This document shows, piece after piece, positions 1 through 6,969 of a stretch of DNA of 18,067 nucleotides. Origin of the DNA: Myxococcales bacterium. Lineage in GTDB: Bacteria; Myxococcota_A; Polyangia; Polyangiales; Houyiibacteriaceae. The notes beneath the pieces were generated by a model. The model was not told where the DNA came from. It did no database searches and saw only the letters and a list, made by a program, of their open reading frames with translations. The position numbers and the translations under genes were made by a program. How positions within the stretch are numbered: position 1 is the stretch's first letter; the number at the start of each line of letters is the position of its first letter. The stretch is from positions 1 to 18,067 of the forward strand of contig JAUXFZ010000006.1 of the NCBI GenBank assembly GCA_030622585.1, in the 5' to 3' direction.

Positions 1-794
1 ACCGGAATCAGCTCCTCGATCGGCACATCCTTCGGGTAGTCGTATCCGCGCTCGTCCCAGGTCTCGGGAATGCGCTTTCGCCAGCATTCCTGGAGGAACG
101 GAAGAAACGTGTTGGGACCACCGAGCAGGAGCACCTTGTGCCGAAGCGTGTTGCCTCGCGTGAGCACGGAGAGGTTCTGCATGACGATCGCGTCGGCTAG
201 TGAGCACATGATCTCGTCGGACGGAATGCCGGTCTTGACGAGGTTGACGATGTCGGTTTCCGCAAACACGCCACACTTCGCAGCGACGTGGTGCAGACTG
301 TCCCCGTTGAAGTGCAGCTTCAGCGTCTCCTCGGAAGGCATGCCCACTTTGATCATGCACTTGTCGATGGTGGCTCCCGTCCCGGAAGCGCACTTGTCGT
401 TCATCGAAGCGATCGCGCTCTTGTCGCCGGTCTTCTTGTTCTCTTTGAAGATGATGATCTTCGCATCTTGGCCGCCGAGCTCGATGACGGACCCCGCATC
501 GGGGTGCAACTGCTCGACTGCCAACGTGACGGAGTTCACCTCTTGAACGAACTTCGCGCCGAGGGGACCCTCGAGAGGCGTCGCACCCGACCCGGTGATG
601 AACACTCGGACGTCGTCACAAGCGTGCTCGGCCAGAACCTTCCCAATGCGCTCCATGAAATCGAGAACGCACTCGGCCTGCTTGGTGTGGTGCCGCTGAT
701 AGTCGCTCCACGTGATCTCTTTGGTTTCCGGATCGACGATGACCGCTTTCACGGTCGTGGAGCCGACGTCCAAACCTACTATCGCTGCGTTCAT
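1..794 (-). CDS. BadF/BadG/HgdC-type ATPase, CoA-dehydratase/reductase activase (5' part, runs off left edge)
   Basis: Reading the minus strand from the ATG at 794 gives an open frame of 264 codons that leaves the window without a stop. The N-terminus (MNAAIVGLDVGSTTVKAV) is the phosphate-1 loop of the ASKHA ATPase fold. A second glycine motif, IELGGQDAK, follows near residue 117. The motifs MNDKCASGTGATID and AAKCGVFAETD carry the two cysteines that in HgdC-type activases bind one [4Fe-4S] cluster across the dimer. Known family role: ATP-driven transfer of a low-potential electron to 2-hydroxyacyl-CoA dehydratase or benzoyl-CoA reductase type enzymes. LLLGGPNTF near residue 225 is the second nucleotide-binding loop. 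The sequence continues past this core (KRIPETWDERGYDY...), so this may be one of the longer activase proteins; the partner dehydratase is not in view. Transcribed divergently from the 944 operon. The family is secure; the exact substrate is unknown. Confidence 0.9.
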   Translation of the reverse strand, partial: MNAAIVGLDVGSTTVKAVIVDPETKEITWSDYQRHHTKQAECVLDFMERIGKVLAEHACDDVRVFITGSGATPLEGPLGAKFVQEVNSVTLAVEQLHPDAGSVIELGGQDAKIIIFKENKKTGDKSAIASMNDKCASGTGATIDKCMIKVGMPSEETLKLHFNGDSLHHVAAKCGVFAETDIVNLVKTGIPSDEIMCSLADAIVMQNLSVLTRGNTLRHKVLLLGGPNTFLPFLQECWRKRIPETWDERGYDYPKDVPIEELIP

Positions 795-801
795 CAAGAC
801 G

Positions 802-807
802 CTTATA
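802..807 (-). promoter_or_regulatory. Possible -10 box (TATAAG) of the activase gene
   Basis: On the minus strand TATAAG lies only 7 nt before the activase ATG at 794, so a transcript from it would begin at or next to the start codon. No convincing -35 box is present 16-18 nt upstream. A purine-rich GAGGGAAGGG (808-817) lies about 13 nt from the ATG, too far for a normal ribosome binding site. This is a weak call based on one hexamer. Confidence 0.25.
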
Positions 808-851
808 CCCTTCCCTCGTAAGGTAGCGGAGGTAACCACAAGCTCTGGTGA

Positions 852-865
852 AAGTCACGTGACTT
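852..865. promoter_or_regulatory. Perfect 14-bp palindrome AAGTCACGTGACTT in the divergent intergenic region
   Basis: The sequence equals its own reverse complement over 14 bases, centred between 858 and 859. It sits between the divergent starts at 794 and 944, about 58 nt from one and 79 nt from the other. A perfect even-length palindrome in a shared promoter region is typical of an operator for a dimeric regulator. No regulator gene is adjacent, so the ligand protein cannot be named. Confidence 0.4.
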
Positions 866-943
866 GGGTTGCAAACCGGGAACGTCGAAGTCACACCTCG
901 CACAGGGGACGGCTAGATCGTATAGCTCGCCGCGGAGGACTCG

Positions 944-2131
944 ATGAGCAGGGTGTTGATCATTGGCGCGGGTGGCGTGGGCGGCGTCGTGGCCCACAAA
1001 TGCGCGAACGACAAAGACACGTTTTCGGAGGTCGTTTTGGCCAGCCGGACGTTGTCGCGCTGCGAGGCGATCCAGAGGCAGGTGCGCGCGCTTCACGGTC
1101 ATGAAATCGAGATTGCCCAGGTGGATGCCGACGACGTCGCACAGACGGTCGCCTTGATCAAACGCGTGCAACCAGCCCTCCTGATCAACGTCGCACTCCC
1201 CTATCAGGACCTACCCCTGATGGATGCCTGCCTGGAGACGGGCGTCGACTACCTCGACACCGCGAACTACGAGCCCCCCGATGAGGCGAAGTTCGAGTAT
1301 CGATGGCAGTGGGCCTACCACGAGCGCTTTCAAGCGCGTGGAATCATGGCGCTATTGGGCTCGGGCTTCGACCCGGGCGTTACCAATGCCTTCTGCGCGT
1401 ACGCTCAGAACAAGCTGTTCGACGAGATCGACTCTATCGATATCCTCGACTGCAATGCTGGGGACCACGGCCACCCTTTCGCCACCAACTTCAACCCCGA
1501 GATCAACATCCGCGAAATCACCCAGCGCGGCCGCTACTGGGAGAATGGCGAGTGGGTAGAGATCGAGCCGATGTCGCAGTCGCGCACGTTCGATTTTCCC
1601 GAAGTCGGCGAACGCAAAGCGTACCTGCTCTATCACGAAGAGCTCGAGTCGTTGGTGAAGCACATCGATGGGCTCAAGCGCATTCGTTTTTGGATGACGT
1701 TCGGGGAGGAGTACCTCACGCATCTGCGCGTGCTTCAAAACGTTGGCATGACCAACATCGCTCCGATCGAATATGAGGGCCGCGAGATCGTCCCACTACA
1801 ATTCCTGAAGGCGCTGCTGCCCGACCCGTCGACACTCGGCGAGAACTACACGGGCAAGACGAGCATTGGTTGTTTGATCGAGGGCCGCAAGAACGGAGAG
1901 CACCGCAAGGTGTTCATGTACAACGTCTGCGACCACGAGGAATCTTGGAAGGAAGTTCGGGCCCAGGCGGTTTCATACACCACCGGCGTTCCCACCATGG
2001 TGGGCGCCAAAATGATGCTGACCAAGCAGTGGCGTGGGCGCGGCGTGTTCAACGTCGAGCAGCTCGATCCGGAGCCGTTCCTCGAAGAGCTCGCAGTCCG
2101 CGGGCTTCCCTGGCACGTGAAGGAGCTGTAG
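944..2131 (+). CDS. Carboxynorspermidine/carboxyspermidine dehydrogenase (saccharopine dehydrogenase family)
   Basis: The 395-aa protein begins MSRVLIIGAGGVGGVVAHKC, a Rossmann NAD(P)H-binding loop at residues 8-13, followed by the saccharopine-dehydrogenase-like catalytic region (LLINVALPYQDLPLMDACL at about 84-102, then a GVDYLDTANYEPPD segment). Length matches the family. The ATG at 944 has GGAGG at 934-938. Known reaction: reductive condensation of L-aspartate beta-semialdehyde with putrescine or 1,3-diaminopropane, giving carboxyspermidine or carboxynorspermidine in the cytoplasm. The diagnostic point is the next gene: its GTG start shares the last base of this stop codon (TAGTG), and it encodes the matching decarboxylase. 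True saccharopine dehydrogenase (lysine metabolism) is the alternative, but that pairing makes the polyamine role much more likely. Which diamine is used cannot be told from sequence alone. Confidence 0.88.
   Translation: MSRVLIIGAGGVGGVVAHKCANDKDTFSEVVLASRTLSRCEAIQRQVRALHGHEIEIAQVDADDVAQTVALIKRVQPALLINVALPYQDLPLMDACLETGVDYLDTANYEPPDEAKFEYRWQWAYHERFQARGIMALLGSGFDPGVTNAFCAYAQNKLFDEIDSIDILDCNAGDHGHPFATNFNPEINIREITQRGRYWENGEWVEIEPMSQSRTFDFPEVGERKAYLLYHEELESLVKHIDGLKRIRFWMTFGEEYLTHLRVLQNVGMTNIAPIEYEGREIVPLQFLKALLPDPSTLGENYTGKTSIGCLIEGRKNGEHRKVFMYNVCDHEESWKEVRAQAVSYTTGVPTMVGAKMMLTKQWRGRGVFNVEQLDPEPFLEELAVRGLPWHVKEL
2120..2125 (+). promoter_or_regulatory. Ribosome binding site AAGGAG fixing the GTG start of nspC
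   Basis: AAGGAG lies inside the last codons of the upstream dehydrogenase and ends 5 nt before GTG at 2131. It selects this GTG over upstream in-frame start codons, which would lie inside the dehydrogenase gene and add sequence unlike the family. Confidence 0.7.
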
Positions 2132-3282
2132 TGCTCCCCTGCGCCAAGCTCGACCCAAGCCGAGTCGATTCGCCGGCGTACGTGGTCGACCTCGAGGCGC
2201 TCGGGCGCAACTTGGCGCTGCTCGCGCATGTCCAAGAGGCATCGGGCTGCAGCGTTCTGCTAGCGCTCAAGGGCTTTGCGGCCTGGTCGACGTTCCCGCT
2301 CGTCGGGAAGTACCTCGATGGGGTGGCGGCGAGCGGCCCGGACGAAGCAAGGCTCGGCGCCGAAGAGCTCGGCAAGCAGGTCCACACCTACTGCCCCGCC
2401 TTTGACGAGGCGTCGCTTCGCGAGACGATTCGCTACTCGGATCACGTGATCTTCAACTCGCCATCACAGGTCGGTCGTTTCCGGACGATCATCGATGAAC
2501 ACACACCCGGCAAGAGCTTCGGCCTGCGAATCAATCCTGAACACTCCGAAGTCGACGTGGCGCTCTATGACCCGTGCGCGCGCGGTTCGCGGCTCGGCAC
2601 GACCCGCGCCGCACTCAGCCAAGCAAGCCTCGGCGGGATCGACGGCTTGCACTTCCACACGCTGTGCGAGCTCGGAGCCGATGCGCTGCAACGAACACTT
2701 ACTGTCATCGAGGACCGATTCGAGCCCTGGATCGACCGCGCGAAGTGGGTGAACTTCGGCGGCGGTCACCACATCACGAAGCCCGGCTACGACGTAAGTC
2801 TATTGATCGAGCTGGTGCGTGAGTTCAAGCAGCGGCGCGGGGTCGATGTGTTCCTCGAGCCGGGCGAGGCGGTCGGTCTGAATGCGGGCGTGCTCGTCGC
2901 GTCCGTGCTCGACATCGTCGACAACGATGGACACGTCGCCGTCCTCGACACGTCCGCGACCGCCCACATGCCGGACGTCCTCGAAATGCCCTACCGGCCG
3001 CAGATTCGAGACGCCGCGGAGGGAGGACAACTGGCTCATACCTACCGGCTAGGGGGCCTGAGCTGCCTCGCGGGCGACATGATCGGGGAGTACTCCTTCG
3101 CTCAGCCGTTGGCGGTCGGTGACCGCTTGCTCTTCGAAGACATGGCCCACTACACGATGGTCAAGACCAGCACGTTCAACGGCGTTCGTCTGCCATCGAT
3201 CGCTCTCTATGACCCCCGTGACGACTCCTACCGGGTGCAGCGGCGTTTTGACTACCTGGACTATCGAAACCGCCTCTCTTGA
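2131..3282 (+). CDS. nspC: Carboxynorspermidine/carboxyspermidine decarboxylase, PLP enzyme
   Basis: From the GTG at 2131 the protein is 383 aa, the normal length for NspC. It is an alanine-racemase-fold (type III) PLP decarboxylase. LLALKGFAAWSTFPLV places the Schiff-base lysine at K47. LHFHTLCE and FLEPGEAVG (E243) are cofactor phosphate and ring contacts. GGLSCLAGD supplies the conserved active-site cysteine C312, and EDMAHYTMVKTSTFNG is the C-terminal signature. Known reaction: decarboxylation of carboxynorspermidine to norspermidine, or of carboxyspermidine to spermidine. It follows the dehydrogenase with a 1-nt overlap, so the two are probably translationally coupled and act in sequence. 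DAP decarboxylase and ornithine/arginine decarboxylases are relatives, but the neighbour and the SCLAGD motif favour NspC. Substrate size is undetermined. Confidence 0.92.
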   Translation: MLPCAKLDPSRVDSPAYVVDLEALGRNLALLAHVQEASGCSVLLALKGFAAWSTFPLVGKYLDGVAASGPDEARLGAEELGKQVHTYCPAFDEASLRETIRYSDHVIFNSPSQVGRFRTIIDEHTPGKSFGLRINPEHSEVDVALYDPCARGSRLGTTRAALSQASLGGIDGLHFHTLCELGADALQRTLTVIEDRFEPWIDRAKWVNFGGGHHITKPGYDVSLLIELVREFKQRRGVDVFLEPGEAVGLNAGVLVASVLDIVDNDGHVAVLDTSATAHMPDVLEMPYRPQIRDAAEGGQLAHTYRLGGLSCLAGDMIGEYSFAQPLAVGDRLLFEDMAHYTMVKTSTFNGVRLPSIALYDPRDDSYRVQRRFDYLDYRNRLS

Positions 3283-3320
3283 GGCTTGAACTTCGATGCA
3301 AAGCGGTAAGACTCGGGAAG

Positions 3321-3833
3321 ATGGGTGCCTTCTCGGAGTTCGCGACCTGCGCCACGGAAACGGGCGCGCGTCTGAGCGATCAACCGTTGCTCTTCGAAAC
3401 GACTCGACACCTGGACGTCACGCAGCGCGAGCTGTTCAACTACGTCACCGACTTCGGCAGGTTGAGCGAGTGGCTCTGGGGCGCGAAGAAGACCTGGGCA
3501 GACGACACGAAGGCCGCAGTTCCCGGGCAGGTGGGATCGGTGCGTATGATCCAGGGCGCAGCCGGCAAACCGATACGAGAGACGGTCAAAGAGTTCGACG
3601 CGCCGCGGATGATTGCCTACTCGGCCAACGATGCGGCGTTCTTCGGGACATGCACCGACCACCTCGGGGTGTTCACCTGCGAACCCCACCCCGATGGCGG
3701 GACCGTGGCGTGCTGGCTCGCCTACGGGCGGCTTCCGCGCTCGCCCGTCAAAGCCTGGATGGGGAGAAAGCTGTTCCAAGTCGCCCTCGGCAACGGTATG
3801 AAGAACCTGGAGCGAAAGTTTCCGCCTCGCTGA
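3321..3833 (+). CDS. SRPBCC (START/Bet v1-like) small protein, polyketide-cyclase/dehydrase type
   Basis: The protein is 170 aa from the ATG at 3321. A TTG at 3279 in the same frame would overlap the nspC stop as TTGA and add 14 residues; neither start has a strong ribosome binding site. The helix-grip fold signature is visible: an initial strand with FETTRHLDVTQRELFNYV, the DFGRLSEWLWGAKKTW helix-loop, then strands such as PGQVGSVRMI, RMIAYSAND and a long C-terminal helix (SPVKAWMGRKLFQVALGNGM). Members bind hydrophobic ligands or act as cyclases and dehydrases; the substrate cannot be predicted. There is no signal peptide, so it is probably cytoplasmic. It lies between nspC and recC, with 4 nt to the recC ATG, and is presumably co-transcribed. 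A link to either polyamines or DNA repair is unproven. Confidence 0.75.
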   Translation: MGAFSEFATCATETGARLSDQPLLFETTRHLDVTQRELFNYVTDFGRLSEWLWGAKKTWADDTKAAVPGQVGSVRMIQGAAGKPIRETVKEFDAPRMIAYSANDAAFFGTCTDHLGVFTCEPHPDGGTVACWLAYGRLPRSPVKAWMGRKLFQVALGNGMKNLERKFPPR

Positions 3834-3837
3834 GTGC

Positions 3838-6800
3838 ATGAAGCTCATCCGCAGCAACCAAACCGAAAACCTGGCTGACGCGCTCGCTTCGCTGATCCGC
3901 GACGAGCCCCTCGGGCCCTTCAAGAAAGAGGCGATCGTCGTCCAGAGCCGTGGCATGGAGCGATGGCTCACGCTTGCCTTGGCCGAACGGCTCGGCATTT
4001 GGAGCAACCCGTCGTTTCCGTTTCCGCGCTCGGTGGTCGAACAGGTGCTCGACAGCCTGTCGGAGGGACGCCCCGAAGAGGCCAATGCCTACGAGCCGGG
4101 GCGTTTGAAATGGACCATCGCCGAGCTGCTACGCGAATCCGCGCCCGCGGAGCTCGGGGCCTACCTCGGGGAGCCCTCGGACGCCGACCGGGTGTTGCGA
4201 CTGGCAAGCAGGGTGTCGAGCGTGTTCGACGACTACGTGGTGTACCGGCCTGGGCTCTTGCAAGAGTGGATGCAGGGTGAAGCGCCCGGCTGGCAGGCTG
4301 AGCTCTGGCGGCGTGTGGCAGGGCGGCTCGGTCCACACGATCTCGCGTCACGCACCGGCGCGGCCCTCGGGGCTCTTCGTTCGAACGAAAAGCCGAGAGA
4401 CCTCCCTTTCGAGCGGCTGCATCTGTTTGCCCTCGAGACGCTGCCGCCACTTTTCCTCGAGTTGTTCAGTGTGCTGTCGCAAACCATTCCAACGACGTTC
4501 TACCTGTTGCAACCATCGTCCGAGTACTTGGCCGATGTGGACCCGAGCGACGGACACCAACTCGTTTCCTCGCTCGGCCGGCTCGCACGAGACTTCCAGC
4601 AACTATTGATCGGTGTGGGGGACACCGTACACGAGGAGCTCGATGTCTTCGAGGCGCCAACGCAGCAGAACCTTCTGGGCTCGCTCCAAGCCGATGTCCT
4701 CGAGTTTCGAAGCCCCCGAGCGGACGGCGCGCGGCAGACGATCAGCGCCTCGGATCAATCGATCTCCATTCACGCGTGCACCGGGCCGATGCGAGAGGTT
4801 CAGGTTCTTCATGAGCTCGTGCAGGCCGCGCTCGAGGACGACGCTTCGCTTCGCCCCGAAGACATCGTCGTCATGGTGCCGGATCTCGACGCGTACGCGC
4901 CCGTGTTCCGAGCTGTTTTTGGCCAGGACGATCAACATCGCATCCCCTTCGAAGTCCACGACCGCAGGACGCGGGACGACGCGTGCTTCTACGACGACTT
5001 CATGGCGGTGCTCGACGTGGTCGATTCTCGCTTTTCGGTCTTCGACCTGATGCAGCTCATGGATGCTAGCTCGCTGCGCGAGGCCTTTCGTTTTGCACAG
5101 GACGAGCGGGCACGGCTCGCGGAGTTGCTCGCCGCGTCGGGCGTCCGCTGGGGGATCGACGAGGAGCATCGCGAGGAGCTCGAGTTTCCACCGGATCCGG
5201 TCCACACGTGGCGTGCGGGCTTGGGGCGGCTGTTTCTCGGGTTCGCGTCGACCCCCGACGACATCGAGGTCTTCGAAGGCTTGCTACCACGTGGCTCGCC
5301 GAGCCTCGGAGACGCGGAGCTCCTGGGACGATGGGCAAGTCTGTGCGAGCTTCTTTTCGAGCTCCAGCGCGGGACCCGGAGTCCGCTCGGCATCGAAGCC
5401 TGGGCAAGCTTGCTCGAACGGTTCTCGTCCTTGCTGTTCGCGGAGGACGATGAGAGCAGCGCCGGGGTACGTGCCCTTCGAGCCGCGCTGGGCGAGCTAC
5501 GAGAGCTGGCCCGGCAAAGCGAGTACGAGGGCACGATCGCCCTCAAGACGGTTCGAAGAGAGCTCGGGGCCTTGCTGCAGCACAGGGCGCCTGCCGTAGG
5601 CTTTCTGCGACGCGGCGTGACGCTCTGCGAGCTGGTGCCGCTCCGCTCGGTTCCGTTTCGAGTCGTCTGTCTCATGGGGATGAGCGAAGACCAGTTTCCG
5701 CGGGCGGACGACCGCCCCAGCTTCGACCGAACTCGGGCGACTCACGAACCCGGCGATCGCAACAAGCGAGGCGACGACCGCCATTCATTCCTCCAAGCGG
5801 TCCTGTGCGCGCGGGATCGCCTGATCATCACCTACAGCGCACCCGCCGATAGTCCTCGGAGCGGCGCGAATTCATCGCCGGTCGTCTGGGAGCTCTGCGA
5901 AACCCTTCGACGCTACTACACGCTGGCCGAGAACCAACCGGTGCTCGAAGCGACGGAACACCCGCTACATGCGTTCGACTCCAGGTACTTCGACGAGAGC
6001 GGCCTTCCCCAAAGCAGCTCGAGGCGATATCTTGAGATCGCGCGCGCACTGGGACGGCCGGCGGAGACTCCTGGCCGAATCGAATTGATCGCGGAGACGG
6101 AGACGGCGGAAGATACCCTGTCGGTGGGCGAGCTCTCGGCCTGGCTTTGGGAGCCGATGAGAACCTTCATCGAACGGGTTCTCCGCGCCCGATTCGACGC
6201 GTCGGAGCTCTACGAGCCGACGAGCGCGTTGACCGAGATCGGCCGGCGCGAGGCTGCCATGCTCGGCAACACGTCGCTGAGGGCCGGGCTTCGCAACCAG
6301 GCGCTCGAGGAGTACTTGGCCGCCGCGCCGGAGTTTCCCGACGGGAACTGGGGAGCGCTCGAGAGGCAGCGACTTCTGGGCGAGATTCGCGCCGTCGACG
6401 CCCGACGGGCGGGGTTCGGAAGCGAGCATGGGTGTGGGTCGAGGCTCGTCGCGGCGGAGTTCGACGGCGTGGTCCTCGAAGCTCGGATCGACGGCCTGAG
6501 TGGCGGGCATCGCGTCTCGAGCCGGTTCAGCAAGGTGGGGCGGCGCGCGGAGCTGAGCACCTGGATCGAGCATTTGCTCATGCAGACGTCGAACGAGCTT
6601 CCGAGCGCGACACACCTGGTCCTTAGGGAGACCGAGACGCGAGCCAAGGTGCTGTCTTTCAGCCCGGTCGCAGACGCACGCCATCAACTCCAGACCTTGA
6701 TCGACCTCTATCGCCGCTCGCTGCGAACGCCGCCCCCTGTGTTTGGAGAATCGTCCTGGTCGTTCGTGGAGACGCTCGGTCGAGCGGATTCGGTCAAGGC

Positions 6801-6969
6801 ATTCTCGGAAGCCGGCAAGAAGTTGAGCGGCCAGCGAGGCTGGAGCCCGTACATCGACTACGTCCTCGGACCGGACGACCCTTTCCTCGATGCGGATTGG
6901 CGCGAGGCATTCGAGCAAGCCGCAACGGGTCTTTATGGGCCGATGTTTCGCCACCGGAGCGAAGGATGA
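3838..6969 (+). CDS. recC: RecBCD subunit gamma, RecC
   Basis: A 1043-aa protein, slightly shorter than E. coli RecC (about 1120 aa). RecC has a dead helicase and dead nuclease fold, holds RecB and RecD together, splits the DNA strands and reads the Chi sequence. Seen here: an N-terminal helicase-like block with VVQSRGMERWLTLALAERLG (residues 35-54) and VSSVFDDYVVYRP (126-138), then the very conserved VPLRSVPFRVVCLMGM (about 600-615) and GDRNKRGDDRHSFLQAVL (about 639-656). The C-terminal part is the inactive nuclease-like domain. There is no Walker A motif, as expected for RecC. Its TGA overlaps the recB start (ATGA at 6966-6969), typical of coupled subunits of one complex. Several residues in the Chi-reading region differ from E. 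coli; see findings. Confidence 0.95.
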   Translation: MKLIRSNQTENLADALASLIRDEPLGPFKKEAIVVQSRGMERWLTLALAERLGIWSNPSFPFPRSVVEQVLDSLSEGRPEEANAYEPGRLKWTIAELLRESAPAELGAYLGEPSDADRVLRLASRVSSVFDDYVVYRPGLLQEWMQGEAPGWQAELWRRVAGRLGPHDLASRTGAALGALRSNEKPRDLPFERLHLFALETLPPLFLELFSVLSQTIPTTFYLLQPSSEYLADVDPSDGHQLVSSLGRLARDFQQLLIGVGDTVHEELDVFEAPTQQNLLGSLQADVLEFRSPRADGARQTISASDQSISIHACTGPMREVQVLHELVQAALEDDASLRPEDIVVMVPDLDAYAPVFRAVFGQDDQHRIPFEVHDRRTRDDACFYDDFMAVLDVVDSRFSVFDLMQLMDASSLREAFRFAQDERARLAELLAASGVRWGIDEEHREELEFPPDPVHTWRAGLGRLFLGFASTPDDIEVFEGLLPRGSPSLGDAELLGRWASLCELLFELQRGTRSPLGIEAWASLLERFSSLLFAEDDESSAGVRALRAALGELRELARQSEYEGTIALKTVRRELGALLQHRAPAVGFLRRGVTLCELVPLRSVPFRVVCLMGMSEDQFPRADDRPSFDRTRATHEPGDRNKRGDDRHSFLQAVLCARDRLIITYSAPADSPRSGANSSPVVWELCETLRRYYTLAENQPVLEATEHPLHAFDSRYFDESGLPQSSSRRYLEIARALGRPAETPGRIELIAETETAEDTLSVGELSAWLWEPMRTFIERVLRARFDASELYEPTSALTEIGRREAAMLGNTSLRAGLRNQALEEYLAAAPEFPDGNWGALERQRLLGEIRAVDARRAGFGSEHGCGSRLVAAEFDGVVLEARIDGLSGGHRVSSRFSKVGRRAELSTWIEHLLMQTSNELPSATHLVLRETETRAKVLSFSPVADARHQLQTLIDLYRRSLRTPPPVFGESSWSFVETLGRADSVKAFSEAGKKLSGQRGWSPYIDYVLGPDDPFLDADWREAFEQAATGLYGPMFRHRSEG

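Noticed and set aside
288..821. Plus-strand frame of 177 codons across the activase
   Set aside because: The minus strand encodes an intact activase with conserved cysteine and glycine motifs over the same bases.
862..880. GGTTGCAAACC-like dyad next to the 14-bp palindrome
   Set aside because: The arms do not match exactly and the repeat could be chance; not listed as a site.
1870..2130. Upstream ATG-initiated extension of nspC
   Set aside because: It would lie entirely inside the dehydrogenase gene and add Arg-rich sequence unlike the family; GTG 2131 has a well-placed AAGGAG.
944..2131. Reading the first operon gene as lysine-pathway saccharopine dehydrogenase
   Set aside because: The directly coupled nspC gene makes the carboxy(nor)spermidine dehydrogenase assignment much more likely.
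3283..3320. Possible promoter or terminator between nspC and the SRPBCC gene
   Set aside because: No hairpin followed by a T-run and no paired -35/-10 boxes were visible in these bases.
5965..6954. Open frame of about 329 codons on the minus strand within recC
   Set aside because: Antisense to the recC C-terminal domain, with low-complexity Arg/Leu-rich composition and no recognisable motif.
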